From: Myxococcales bacterium
GTDB taxonomy: Bacteria > Myxococcota_A > Polyangia > Haliangiales > Haliangiaceae
Assembly (NCBI GenBank): GCA_947483555.1
Contig: CANKMW010000080.1
Coordinates: forward strand, 1-45,795
Direction of reading: 5' to 3'
Length of the DNA stretch: 45,795 nt
The position numbers and the translations under genes were made by a program. Under the pieces are notes generated by a model. That model was not told the origin of the DNA. It did not search any database and saw only the letters and a program-made list of their open reading frames with translations. Of the stretch, positions 1 to 7,769 are shown in pieces (positions within the stretch are counted from its first letter, which is position 1; every line of letters starts with the position of its first letter).

Positions 1-31
1 GAGCTTCCGACTCGGGCCTTCACTCTTTTCG

Positions 32-769
32 GTGCGCGCCCATCATCCCGGCGCACCCCGGCGTGGGCCACTTCTCCACCGACCTGGGGTGGTCCCCTGG
101 TCCCCGGTGATTCCGGTGGAAGTGGTCCCCTTCGAGACCGGTGGTGACAACCGTGGTCGCACGCGCGACGAGACGGCCCCGCCTGCCACGGGATTGACCG
201 CGGCCTACTTGAACAGCAAGCAGGCCGCGGAGTTGCTGCACTTTCGAAGTGCGAGCGGCGTGCGTGAAGCGGTTCGGCGAGGCGAGCTGCGTCCGGCCGG
301 CGTAGGGGCACGCGGGACGTACCTGTTCACGGCCGCCGAGATCGCTCGATTTATTGAAGCGCGCGCTGTCCGACGAGCGAGCTATGATCCTCGACGGCAC
401 CGCCTGACGCCCGGACGCGAAAGAGGTGACCATGCGAACGAAGAAAGGATTGAGGACGAAGTTTCCGGGCGTGTTTCGATTGGACAGCAAGACGTATCGG
501 ATCGACGGAGAGGCGCGGGATCCACGAACAGGAAAGGTGAGACAGGTCGAGCGAGTACTGCGCGGGGTGACCTCTCAACAGGCCGCGACGACGCGGGCCG
601 AAGAGCTGATGAAGGTCAGAAGCGGTCACGAAAACCAACCGGAGGAGAAACGACTCTTGCGCGATTCATGCGCATCGTGGCTGACGCTCAAGCTCCCCAC
701 CGTCGATTGGCGGACGGGGGAGACGTATGCGTACGGGCTCGCGCGCGTGTGCGGGGAGCCCGGCGTTGA
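32..769 (+). CDS. Excisionase-like helix-turn-helix protein (left copy)
   Basis: The recognisable part (around codons 57-110) is a MerR/excisionase-type winged helix: YLNSKQAAELLHF, then an Arg-rich recognition segment, then a YLFTAAEIARFIEA wing. Proteins of this kind bend DNA and set the direction of tyrosine-integrase recombination. It lies just upstream of the integrase at 432, and the same pairing recurs at 2760-3302 and 20760-21359. The reading frame has no stop codon before 769, so it runs 338 bases into the integrase gene in another frame. The product therefore either carries a long basic tail or is joined to the integrase by a frameshift. The start is uncertain: a GTG at 32 is the first in the window, no convincing ribosome-binding site is visible, and several later GTGs are possible. 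Function is inferred from the HTH and its neighbour. Confidence 0.55.
   Translation: MRAHHPGAPRRGPLLHRPGVVPWSPVIPVEVVPFETGGDNRGRTRDETAPPATGLTAAYLNSKQAAELLHFRSASGVREAVRRGELRPAGVGARGTYLFTAAEIARFIEARAVRRASYDPRRHRLTPGRERGDHANEERIEDEVSGRVSIGQQDVSDRRRGAGSTNRKGETGRASTARGDLSTGRDDAGRRADEGQKRSRKPTGGETTLARFMRIVADAQAPHRRLADGGDVCVRARARVRGARR
90..130. repeat. Three TGGTCCCC direct repeats
   Basis: TGGTCCCC occurs at 90-97, 98-105 and 123-130, inside the 5' part of the excisionase-like reading frame. Short direct repeats beside an int/xis pair could be arm-type integrase sites or an autoregulatory operator. They could also be chance in a GC-rich leader. Confidence 0.25.
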
Positions 770-1625
770 CCTGCATCGGAAGAAGGGCGGCCTCGGCGAC
801 TTCTTCAACGACGCGATTTCCAGGGAGGACGTTCAGGGGTGGGCGAACGCGAAGCTCGCGCACTACTCTCCGGAAACGATCAGGACATGGCTGCGAGTGT
901 ACCGCGCCGTGGCCGCAGATCATGGTTGGCCAGATCCGACGTTTCGGGTGCGTCTGCCCGAGACACCAGACCGAGGCGCGAACATGTTGACGGAGGAGCA
1001 GCTCGTCGCGTTCTTGTCGGCGATGAGGAACGGCTACCCGCAGCACTACGCTCTCACCGTGGTGCTCGGGTTCACCGGGCTTCGGTTTTGCCACGCATCG
1101 GCACTGCGCTTCGAGGACACCGATGAAACGCGGCAGGTGATCTACATCCGTCGGAAGCAGGTACGTGGAAAAGTTGGGCCGGTCAGCCGCAAGAAGCGGG
1201 CTCCGAAGATGATCCCGATCGAGAAGGAGATCCTCGAAGTGATCCGATGGCATCGTCAGCGAATGCTGGCGGAGCAGCATCCTGGTCTCGCGGAGGGGTG
1301 GATGTTTCCGTCGAGCGTGGGCAAATTGTTCCTCGGGACGTGCAGCTTGAGCAAGGCTTGGAAGAGGTCGCTGAAGACGGCGGGCATTTCGGAGCGGTTC
1401 ACCGTTCATGGGCTGCGGCGTACGTTCAACGACGTGGCCCGTCGCGCGAAGGTGGATCCGCTCGTCATCAAGGCGATCACGGGTCACGTGACCGAGGACA
1501 TGCGCGAGCACTACTCGACCGTGGATCTCGACGAGAAGCGTCAGGCCGTTGCTGCCTTCGGGCGGCGGGTGCGTTTCTCGTCGAAAACCGTGGACCAGAC
1601 CGTGGACGCGAAGGTCGAGGCTTGA
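432..1625 (+). CDS. Tyrosine recombinase/integrase (left copy, reads toward the tRNA)
   Basis: A 397-residue phage-type tyrosine integrase that would catalyse site-specific integration and excision at the tRNA. It has an N-terminal arm-binding region (RTKFPGVFRLDSKTYRI), a core-binding domain, and a catalytic domain with Arg218 (TGLRFCH), Lys-rich SRKKRAPK, His326-x-x-Arg329 (HGLR), a GHVTEDM box and nucleophile Tyr361 (HYSTVD). All key residues are present. ATG 432 is chosen because GAGG lies 6 bases upstream; the GTG at 426 overlaps that site, and an in-frame TGA lies at 405. Its end is 36 bases from the tRNA 5' end. It is much closer to the integrase at 19742-21040 (shared TGLRFCHASAL, RKQVRG, SRKKRAP, HYSTVD) than to the adjacent one at 1724-3034. 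Confidence 0.93.
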   Translation: MRTKKGLRTKFPGVFRLDSKTYRIDGEARDPRTGKVRQVERVLRGVTSQQAATTRAEELMKVRSGHENQPEEKRLLRDSCASWLTLKLPTVDWRTGETYAYGLARVCGEPGVDLHRKKGGLGDFFNDAISREDVQGWANAKLAHYSPETIRTWLRVYRAVAADHGWPDPTFRVRLPETPDRGANMLTEEQLVAFLSAMRNGYPQHYALTVVLGFTGLRFCHASALRFEDTDETRQVIYIRRKQVRGKVGPVSRKKRAPKMIPIEKEILEVIRWHRQRMLAEQHPGLAEGWMFPSSVGKLFLGTCSLSKAWKRSLKTAGISERFTVHGLRRTFNDVARRAKVDPLVIKAITGHVTEDMREHYSTVDLDEKRQAVAAFGRRVRFSSKTVDQTVDAKVEA

Positions 1626-1661
1626 CCGTGGACGCTTCTTAGGTAATGGTTACGCGCCTCT

Positions 1662-1723
<62 letters not shown>

Positions 1724-1734
<11 letters not shown>

Positions 1735-3034
1735 TCCGATTCGCTTGAGATGACGGCCGGTTGAAGGACTCCCCTTCGCCGGCCTCGTTCGTTTCGGCGA
1801 GTGCATCACCACTTGCATCACCACTGTCGGCCGCCTGCGCCGCAGCCTGCGCGACCTTCCGGAAGCCGGCGAGGTCGATCACCCGCGCCAGGCCGCACCT
1901 GACTTCCGCCGTGTCGACGCTGGAGTAGTGCCGCTGCATCTCCACGGTGGCGTGACCGCTGATCGCACGGGCGACGAAGTCATGCACATCGGCGGCTCGG
2001 CACAGGTCCTGGAACGTCCGACGCATGACCTTCGGCGTCAGGTGCTTCTTGATCTTCGCCGCGTCAGCGATCCGCTGGAGCGGGTTCGCCAGGCACGACT
2101 TTGCCTGGAACCCGCCGGTCCTGGACGGGAAGATCAGATCCGACTTCTCGCGTCGCGCTTCGGGAAGATCCTCGGCGTGTCGCTTGAGGATGTCCATCAG
2201 CGCCGGCGGTAGCGGGATGCGCAGCCGCACCTTCGTCTTCGTCCGCTCGTCGGCCTCGCCCATCACCTGCGAGCGCCGCACGAGCAGCTCCCCTTCCTCC
2301 CACCGCAGGTCGGGCGTCGCTCCCTTCCAACGGAGAGGCCGCAGCTCGCACGGACGCCTGCCCGTCGCGAACCCCAAGGCCAGCTGAGCGTAGTGCTGCG
2401 GGTACAGCACCTCCGCCCTCTGCATGTAGGCCGCGACTTCGGTGACCGTGAGCGCGTTCGGCTCCTCCTCCGTGTACGTGTGCCACGCCGACGTATCGAG
2501 CGGCTTCACGTTCCTCGTCGGGTCGTACTCCAGCTCCAAGTCGATGACGGCCGACCGCAACGTCGCGAGCAAGACCCGAAGCCGACCGTTGACCGTGTTG
2601 GGGCTCAGGTCGCCCCTCCGCACCTTCTCGGCCTGCTTCGTCTTCCACTCCTCGATGTCGGCCCGGCGGATCGCCTCGATGAACCAATCTTCGAACGCAG
2701 GCAGCAGGTGAAGATCCTGCGCGTCGGTCCACGTCCGCTGGCTCTTCTTCGACGACAGCTCACCGGTCGCGACCTTCCGCTTCAGCAAGGATTCGGCGTA
2801 GTCGCCGTACCGGTTCCGTTCGCGCTCCACGCTGACCTCGCCGCGGATCTCCGCTCGCAGTCGCTGCTGGAGCCTCAGCGCGTCCTCGATGCTGATGTTC
2901 TCGAACTCCTGGTTCTTCTCCTTCTGCGTGCCGGTCCTCGGATCGATCGCGCGCACGCGTACGCGATAGCCGTTGGTTGTCCTCAAGATTCCCGAGTAGC
3001 GGGTGCGCTTGCACCCTTTCATCCAGTCCGTCAC
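1724..3034 (-). CDS. Tyrosine recombinase/integrase of element 1
   Basis: A 436-residue tyrosine integrase, expected to insert element 1 at tRNA-Gly. It has an N-terminal arm domain (TRYSGILRTTNGYRVRVRAI), a core-binding domain around residues 73-170, and a catalytic domain with Arg226 (FATGRRPCEL), Arg338 (KVMRRTF), His361 (ISGHATVEM) and Tyr370 (HYSSVD). The usual box II His is Lys335. A GTG start fits: AGGAAGGA lies 8 bases upstream and an in-frame TAA sits two codons before it. An internal ATG at 3022 is the alternative. The last codons and stop overlap the tRNA and the att core. It is clearly diverged from the other two integrases here. Confidence 0.93.
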
Positions 3035-3302
3035 GAGTTAGTTCCTTCCTGGATGCCTCGAACCGTCCAGCGCCCAGCGTACCAAGGGCTCCTGACGCGA
3101 GGACACGGTCGAGATCTTCCCGACGGTAGAGGAACGTCTGCCCTCGCTTCCCGGCCGGCCGTAGGACGCCGCGCTGCTTCGCCATGCGGATCGCGGAGGC
3201 CGACCCGTAGCGCAGGTACGCAGCGGCCTCGCGGGTCGTCAGGTAGGGCGACTCGCGCAGCATGTCGTTGTCTTCGGCGGAGCCGGCAGGTTCGAAAGCC
3301 AT
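2760..3302 (-). CDS. Excisionase-like HTH protein of element 1
   Basis: It has an excisionase/MerR-type fold near its N terminus: SPYLTTREAAAYLRYGSASAI, a basic turn, then TFLYRREDLDRVLA. It would act as the directionality factor for the integrase that follows on the same strand. ATG 3302 is taken as start; ATG 3263, just before the HTH, is an alternative, and neither has a good ribosome-binding site. As with the other two copies, the frame stays open after the HTH and overlaps the integrase start (by 275 bases here), in the same relative frame. The Arg-rich tail would be either real or a frameshift by-product. A palindromic site at 3338-3351 lies upstream and may control it. Confidence 0.6.
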   Translation of the reverse strand: MAFEPAGSAEDNDMLRESPYLTTREAAAYLRYGSASAIRMAKQRGVLRPAGKRGQTFLYRREDLDRVLASGALGTLGAGRFEASRKELTRDGLDERVQAHPLLGNLEDNQRLSRTRARDRSEDRHAEGEEPGVREHQHRGRAEAPAATASGDPRRGQRGARTEPVRRLRRILAEAEGRDR

Positions 3303-3337
3303 CGGGGGCCAAGCTGCGACCCAAGAGCCAAGCCGCA

Positions 3338-3351
3338 CAGGTTGCAACCCG
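3338..3351. promoter_or_regulatory. Palindromic site CAGGTTGCAACCCG (left)
   Basis: It contains the perfect 10-base palindrome GGTTGCAACC. The same 14-mer occurs inverted at 4068-4081, so the pair brackets the gene at 3417-4067. It lies between the leftward xis/int genes and the rightward gene, where a repressor could control both. Confidence 0.5.
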
Positions 3352-3416
3352 TTGACGGCGGGGCCCACTTGTCACCGGCTTCGTCGATCCCGATACTCGG
3401 TTCGTCGAGTTCGACC

Positions 3417-4067
3417 ATGCCCAAGCTCACCGTGCCGCAGATTCTCCAGCGATTGGAAGAGGCCGGCATCACACCCGACGCCTACTACAACGCCGTCCTC
3501 GCCGTGGACCAAGCCGTGCTGAGCGTTGTCCTTCGCCGGGTCAGAGCAAGGAATTCGAAGCGCAGGAAGGCAGCAGCCTCTCTGCAAGCCGCTTTCGTGA
3601 AGCGTCAAGCGCTGTTCATGGACGCCGATCCAGATGTTCCCGACGATGCCGAGATCGCCGCCTTGTTCGCGAAGGCCCACGTGAAGACCGCCGAGCTGTT
3701 CAGCACGGCGCTGGAGGCGGTGGACGGCTTGGTAGCCGGGTTACGCCTCAATAGCGCTCGACGAGCGGCTGACGCAGTTGTGAAGGCCAAGCCACTACAG
3801 TGTCGGGATCTGGGAGAACTCGCGGTCGTGCTCAGCGCGCTCGGCGTGAGCTACACGAACCAAGCGCGGCTGCTGCTCGCAAAGCCACCGGGCGGATCCA
3901 ATGCTCCGCGGACGAAGAAGCCGTCGGAGACGGAGGCCAAAGCGGTCGAGCGCCTCGCCTCGGATCTCAAGACCAAGGCGTGGCGAGCCAAGGCCGAGTA
4001 CGAGGATGAGAAGGCCCTCATCGCCGCCGTCTTTCAGGAACCGGTAACAGACCCTCCGGACCCGTAG
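3417..4067 (+). CDS. Hypothetical protein, helical, element 1
   Basis: A 216-residue protein that I do not recognise. It is rich in Ala, Leu, Lys and Arg and looks mostly helical. It starts MPKLTVPQILQRLEEAGITPD, has an Arg/Lys cluster near residues 40-55, and has a charged C-terminal helix (KTKAWRAKAEYEDEKALIAAV). No catalytic motif, signal peptide or membrane segment is seen. The start is ATG 3417; the frame extends up to 3342 but through the palindrome. It diverges from xis/int and is bracketed by an inverted pair of palindromic sites, so an autoregulated DNA-binding or replication-control role is possible but unproven. Confidence 0.6.
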   Translation: MPKLTVPQILQRLEEAGITPDAYYNAVLAVDQAVLSVVLRRVRARNSKRRKAAASLQAAFVKRQALFMDADPDVPDDAEIAALFAKAHVKTAELFSTALEAVDGLVAGLRLNSARRAADAVVKAKPLQCRDLGELAVVLSALGVSYTNQARLLLAKPPGGSNAPRTKKPSETEAKAVERLASDLKTKAWRAKAEYEDEKALIAAVFQEPVTDPPDP

Positions 4068-4081
4068 CGGGTTGCAACCTG
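4068..4081. promoter_or_regulatory. Palindromic site CGGGTTGCAACCTG (right)
   Basis: The exact reverse complement of 3338-3351, with the palindromic core GGTTGCAACC at 4070-4079. It begins directly after the stop codon of the preceding gene and 53 bases before the HTH-rep operon, so it is well placed as an operator. Confidence 0.5.
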
Positions 4082-4134
4082 TTGCCCGACGCTCGCTTCA
4101 CCCAGATTGGTGGCCACCTATGCAAGGAGCCACC

Positions 4135-4323
4135 ATGGACCATCTCCTCACCAGACCAGAAGCCGCCGCCCTCCTGCGAAAGCCGGAGAGTTGGCTCAAG
4201 TACGCCGAGCGTCACGGCCGGATCCCGTTCGTGCGGGTTGGCCAGCAGATCCGCTACCGCGCCACCGACCTGACGGCGTGGCTGGATGGCACCCGGTCCG
4301 CGGTCGAAGGGCGAAACCCGTGA
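4135..4323 (+). CDS. Small HTH protein (AlpA/excisionase-like) preceding rep
   Basis: A 62-residue protein that is almost entirely one winged helix-turn-helix: LTRPEAAALLRKPESWLKYAE, then GRIPFVRVGQQIRYRATDLTAWL. This is the excisionase/AlpA fold found in small DNA-binding proteins of plasmids and integrative elements. ATG 4135 is well supported by AAGGAG 6 bases upstream. Its stop overlaps the rep start (GTGA), so the two are translationally coupled. It may regulate or assist the replication initiator, or act as a second excisionase. Confidence 0.8.
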   Translation: MDHLLTRPEAAALLRKPESWLKYAERHGRIPFVRVGQQIRYRATDLTAWLDGTRSAVEGRNP

Positions 4324-5138
4324 GCGCCTCGCAGAGCTTGGGGCAGCCATCAGCCGCCGCCTTCCTCGCGGGCTGGGATGCTGTTCCCGCGAACCCGACC
4401 CCACCCATCTCTTCTCCGCCTCTTGTAGAAAGTTCCCTTCCTGAAGACGTAGTCCTCACCTGGGCTGACCTCGCGCAGGAACCACAGGAACTACGAGCAC
4501 GCGAGCTGGAGCTGTTGGGCTACTCCACCATGGCCGCGCGTGTTCGAATGTGCGGGTGGACATCCTCGGGGTCCGGCTACTGGACCTGCAAGCAACGTCT
4601 CTGCCCCCAGTGCAGCAAGCGAATCGCCGATAGGCACGCCGACGCTCTTGCCCGCGCCATCGCCGCAATGACGCAGCCCGTGGAGGTCCTCTTCACCTAC
4701 CGGTCGAAGGGCCTGGGCGCACCCACGCTACGCACGGCCATCACCGCGTTTAGGCGCGGCCTTCGACTCCTCCGGGCCCGCGCCATCTTTGCCTGCGTCC
4801 CGGCCGGCATCGGGGCGATCGAGGCGTCGCGAAGCGACGACGGCACCGTGTGGCAGGTCCACTCGCACATGGCCCTCGACATCCAAGGATCCGTCGACGA
4901 GAAGCTGCTAGCCAAGGCTTGGAAGAAGGTCACCGCCGGTCGCGGCGTGGTCCAGCTCCGCAAGAACATCTACAGCCCCACCGGGTTCGCGGACTACACG
5001 ACGAAGGCCACGACCTGGAGCCCACTACCTGGGACGACGAAGCCGCTGTACCACTTGGAGGTCCTCAAGAGGGGATTCCAGGGCCGGCAGCTCGTCATCG
5101 CCTGGCGAGCCAAGATCAAGGCGAGCGACCCCGTATGA
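4320..5138 (+). CDS. rep: Rolling-circle replication initiator (HUH endonuclease, Rep_1-like)
   Basis: A 272-residue protein with the hallmarks of a plasmid rolling-circle Rep: a Cys cluster (Cys90, Cys95, Cys98 in CKQRLCPQCSKR), the metal-binding His181-x-His183 (VHSHMALDI), and a Tyr226-x-x-Lys229 catalytic motif (FADYTTKAT). Such proteins nick the plus strand at a double-strand origin and stay linked to its 5' end through tyrosine. The first 75 residues show no motif and are probably a linker. GTG 4320 overlaps the stop of the HTH gene, and the next gene overlaps its own stop (ATGA). Its presence in a chromosomally integrated element implies an episomal stage or conjugative nicking. No dso sequence was identified. 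Confidence 0.82.
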   Translation: MSASQSLGQPSAAAFLAGWDAVPANPTPPISSPPLVESSLPEDVVLTWADLAQEPQELRARELELLGYSTMAARVRMCGWTSSGSGYWTCKQRLCPQCSKRIADRHADALARAIAAMTQPVEVLFTYRSKGLGAPTLRTAITAFRRGLRLLRARAIFACVPAGIGAIEASRSDDGTVWQVHSHMALDIQGSVDEKLLAKAWKKVTAGRGVVQLRKNIYSPTGFADYTTKATTWSPLPGTTKPLYHLEVLKRGFQGRQLVIAWRAKIKASDPV

Positions 5139-5818
5139 CCGACGAGGAAGCGGACGATTGGCGCGACCAGGCACGCCATGGTGACCACGTGTTCGCTGTC
5201 GCCGAGGCGCTCCACCTTCTCCGTGGCGAGCCGGCGCATTGCCGCCGGTGGGGCTACGACAGCGTCGAGGAGTGGACGGAGGCCGAGCTTGGCTTCGGGA
5301 AACGCATGGCGCAGGAGTACGTCGCGATCTGGGAGTGGCTAGAGCGGGTTTCGCCCAGCGAGGCCCAGCTCGAACGGCTCCGTTCGATCCCGGTCACGAA
5401 GCTGAGGTTCTGGATTCGCGCCGGCTTCAAGCCCGACGATCTCGATGAGCTTCCACGCCGCCTCGTCGAGACCTCTCGCTCGCGGCTGGAAGGGAAGACT
5501 GCCCCCACCGACCTCAAGCGTCACCAGTTCATGCTCGATCCGATCGCTACCGACCTGCTCAACGCAGCCTTGGTTCGCGCCGGCGAGCTGTCCGGCTCAA
5601 CATCCCCCAGCCACAACCTGACGGTGATCTGCCAGGACTTCCTTGCGACGAACGCTTTCGGGAAGCCCGACGACCCCGAGATGGTTGCGCAATACGTGGG
5701 CCGGTTCGAAGCGGCCATGAACCTGAACGTGATCGCTTTCGATTCCGAGTGGAACATCGTGGCGGGTGAGCATCACATCCCCGCCGTCCTGGGCGAGGAC
5801 CAGAAGCTGACGAAGTAA
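5135..5818 (+). CDS. Hypothetical protein coupled to rep
   Basis: A 227-residue protein starting at ATG 5135, overlapping the rep stop by 4 bases. The N-terminal half is acidic and helical (EEWTEAELGFGKRMAQEYVAIWEWLER). Its middle (IPVTKLRFWIRAGFKPDDLDELPRRLVE) resembles a helical DNA-binding segment. The C-terminal third (SEWNIVAGEHHIPAVLGEDQKLTK) shows no motif. The context suggests a replication accessory or copy-control role. I could not assign a family. Confidence 0.75.
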   Translation: MTDEEADDWRDQARHGDHVFAVAEALHLLRGEPAHCRRWGYDSVEEWTEAELGFGKRMAQEYVAIWEWLERVSPSEAQLERLRSIPVTKLRFWIRAGFKPDDLDELPRRLVETSRSRLEGKTAPTDLKRHQFMLDPIATDLLNAALVRAGELSGSTSPSHNLTVICQDFLATNAFGKPDDPEMVAQYVGRFEAAMNLNVIAFDSEWNIVAGEHHIPAVLGEDQKLTK

Positions 5819-5926
5819 GAGCAACGCCGCCGGGGGACGTCGGGCTCAATCGCAACTCGTCGATGCCGGTTGCGCCGCCAACTGATCATCCCTACGCCGT
5901 GCCCGAAGGGACCAGTGGTGGCATCC

Positions 5927-6262
5927 ATGAACTCGAACAGGCGAAAGCGTCGGCCGCAAATTCCCAGGCGTGGCCGATCCACGAACGAACGAGCAATGAC
6001 CGGACAGTCCGGACCAGCGCTCACGCTGCTTCCCGAAAGAGTGAACCCGAAGGAGCGGGCTGTCGTCCGGACCCTTGAACAGGCGGCGAAGACGTTGTCG
6101 CTGTCGGAGATCGCGGTTGGTGCCTTCGGGAAGGAGGCCCGATCTGCGTCGTGGACCCGGAATAGCCTTCGCAGGCTGGTCCGCGGCCGGTGGGTGATCA
6201 AGGTCCGCCCGGGCACATACCGGATCGGATCACGAGGCCGACGAGGGCTCGCAGCCATGTAG
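5927..6262 (+). CDS. Small basic protein with possible winged helix
   Basis: A reading frame of up to 111 residues. The C-terminal 75 residues look structured: NPKERAVVRTLEQAAKTLSLSEIAVGAF, then a WTRNSLRRLVRGRWVIKV helix-wing and a GTYRI strand, which suggests a small winged-helix DNA-binding domain. The N-terminal 35 residues are Arg-rich. The start is uncertain (ATG 5927 or ATG 5996) and no ribosome-binding site is obvious. It sits between the rep operon and a promoter at 6328. Confidence 0.45.
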   Translation: MNSNRRKRRPQIPRRGRSTNERAMTGQSGPALTLLPERVNPKERAVVRTLEQAAKTLSLSEIAVGAFGKEARSASWTRNSLRRLVRGRWVIKVRPGTYRIGSRGRRGLAAM

Positions 6263-6327
6263 GTCCGGAGGCGCATCACCCTCGTTGTGGGCGAACGATC
6301 TCGCGAGCTCAACTACTTAGTGTCTCA

Positions 6328-6356
6328 TTGACAATAAGTCTGCTTGTTGCTAACAT
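6328..6356 (+). promoter_or_regulatory. Sigma-70-type promoter (TTGACA-17-TAACAT)
   Basis: A consensus -35 TTGACA (6328-6333), a 17-base spacer and -10 TAACAT (6351-6356). The next start codon lies 6 bases after the -10, so the transcript should begin at or next to the ATG. The surrounding stretch (6310-6360) is distinctly AT-richer than its neighbourhood. Confidence 0.75.
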
Positions 6357-6362
6357 GAAGTC

Positions 6363-6650
6363 ATGACGCAGCGACGTGGGGGAGAGGAGAACCAGTTCAC
6401 GCGGCAGGAGATCCAGCGCGCACTCGGACAGGCCGTCGTCAGGACGCTTGACGACTTGGGCATCCGCCCTTCGACCCTGAGCGACGCGCATGCTCGCCGC
6501 ATTGTGCGGGCCCTCGTCCGGATCGGTGCCGGCCTCGCCCGAACCCAAGGCTGGCCTCTCGGACTGTTCCTTGAAACGGCGATCGAAGCCTACGCCTTGG
6601 AGGGGCCGTCGACCGCGCAGGGGACGCCGAAGGCCGTGGCGCAAGCGTGA
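6363..6650 (+). CDS. Small hypothetical protein, first gene of the recombinase cluster
   Basis: A 95-residue protein of unknown function with probable helical content (RQEIQRALGQAVVRTLDDLG, HARRIVRALVRIGAGLARTQGW). There is no Shine-Dalgarno sequence. The ATG is 6 bases after a strong -10 box, so it is probably translated from a leaderless mRNA. Its stop overlaps the next gene (TGATG). It heads a run of tightly overlapping genes through 8839. Confidence 0.7.
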   Translation: MTQRRGGEENQFTRQEIQRALGQAVVRTLDDLGIRPSTLSDAHARRIVRALVRIGAGLARTQGWPLGLFLETAIEAYALEGPSTAQGTPKAVAQA

Positions 6651-7084
6651 TGACGACCCAGGTCGAACCGAGCAGCCTCGCCTACGCGAGGGTCAGCGAC
6701 CACTCGGGAGCTACCCAGCGGGAGGTTGTTCTCGTGGAAGGCCAGGAAGCGGTACGCGCGCTCGATCTCGTCACGCCATCAGGGGAGTCCGACACGACGG
6801 TCCCGTCCGGGCGCGAGTTCGGCACCCCGTTCGCCGCGCTGACGCGGCGGGAGAAGATCCGGATCGCGCTCGCGAACGCTAGGCGCGCGGGCAAGCCCGT
6901 CGGCCGTAAACGGGTCGTGGTGCCGATCGAGCAGGCGCAGAAACTCCTCGGCGAGGGCAAGTCCCTTCGGGAAGCCAGCCGCGTGCTCGGGATCTCGGTC
7001 GGCAGCCTCCACCGAGCCGTTCACCAGGGCCGCGCCGCGCACCAGGTGGTGCAGGTCGCCCAGGCCATCCAGGAAGCCGCATGA
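6650..7084 (+). CDS. Serine-recombinase-like protein lacking the catalytic core
   Basis: A 144-residue protein with a split resemblance to serine recombinases. Near the N terminus is AYARVSDHSG, like the YxRVS strand that carries the nucleophile. The C-terminal half has the end of the long helix and the DNA-binding domain (EKIRIALANARRAGKPVGRKR, then a KSLREASRVLGISVGSLHRAV helix-turn-helix). The roughly 90-residue catalytic and dimerisation region between them is replaced by unrelated sequence. It directly precedes a complete serine recombinase (4-base overlap), so it may be a decayed duplicate or a DNA-binding antagonist or partner. Start ATG 6650 overlaps the preceding stop. Confidence 0.65.
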   Translation: MTTQVEPSSLAYARVSDHSGATQREVVLVEGQEAVRALDLVTPSGESDTTVPSGREFGTPFAALTRREKIRIALANARRAGKPVGRKRVVVPIEQAQKLLGEGKSLREASRVLGISVGSLHRAVHQGRAAHQVVQVAQAIQEAA

Positions 7085-7767
7085 CGACGACCACGAAGCG
7101 TGTCGCGCTCTATCATCGAGCGAGCACAGTCGACCAAGATCCGACGCTGGCCCGGAACGAGTTGCGCGCAGCCGCCGCGGCGCGCGGCCTGACCGCGACG
7201 ATGGAGATCGAGGAGCACGGCAGCGGCGCGCGAAACGACCGCCCTGGGCTCCAGCAGGTCATGGACGCCGCCCGACGGGGGAAGATCGACGCCGTGCTGG
7301 TGTGGAAGCTGGATCGATTCGGCCGCAGCGCCCTCGATCTCCTCGGCAACATCGAGGAGCTGGAGCGGTGCGGCGTTCGGTTCATCGCCATGACGCAGGG
7401 GATCGACATCCAGCCGAACGGCGATCCGATGTCCCGATTGATCCTGACCGTGCTCGCAGGCGTGGCGCAGTTCGAGCGGTCGCTGATCGTCGAGCGCACA
7501 CGCCTGGGCCTCGACAAGGCCCGGCGCGCCGGCAAACACATCGGTCGCCCCCGGAAGGGCGCGGCCCCCGATCCCGCGATCGTCGCCGCGCTCCGCGCTT
7601 CGAGCGCTTCGTGGTCGGCCATCGCCAAGAAGCTCGGCTGCACGCCCTCGGCAGCTCGGCGCGCTCGCCAAACAGGAGTACCGATTTCGATCTTCCAAGG
7701 TGCCGGGAACGCGGGGAGCAGCTTCCCGATCGCCAACGTGGTCCCTTTGGCAGGGCAGGGAGCCTGA
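7081..7767 (+). CDS. Serine recombinase (resolvase/invertase family)
   Basis: A 228-residue small serine recombinase that would resolve multimers or invert a segment through a phosphoserine intermediate. The nucleophile is Ser15 in YHRASTVDQ. Arg/Asp motifs follow: NDRPGLQ, KLDRFGRSALDLL, QFERSLIVERTRLGLDKARRAG. It ends in GRPRKG and an HTH tail (SWSAIAKKLGCTPSAARRARQ). All catalytic features appear intact. It overlaps the truncated recombinase-like gene by 4 bases. No res or inversion sites were found nearby. The last 35 residues (SIFQGAGNAGSSFPIANVVP) are an unusual extension. Confidence 0.92.
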   Translation: MTTTTKRVALYHRASTVDQDPTLARNELRAAAAARGLTATMEIEEHGSGARNDRPGLQQVMDAARRGKIDAVLVWKLDRFGRSALDLLGNIEELERCGVRFIAMTQGIDIQPNGDPMSRLILTVLAGVAQFERSLIVERTRLGLDKARRAGKHIGRPRKGAAPDPAIVAALRASSASWSAIAKKLGCTPSAARRARQTGVPISIFQGAGNAGSSFPIANVVPLAGQGA

Positions 7768-7769
7768 CC

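Noticed and set aside
426..431. GTG 426 as start of the left integrase
   Set aside because: It overlaps the Shine-Dalgarno sequence that correctly positions ATG 432.
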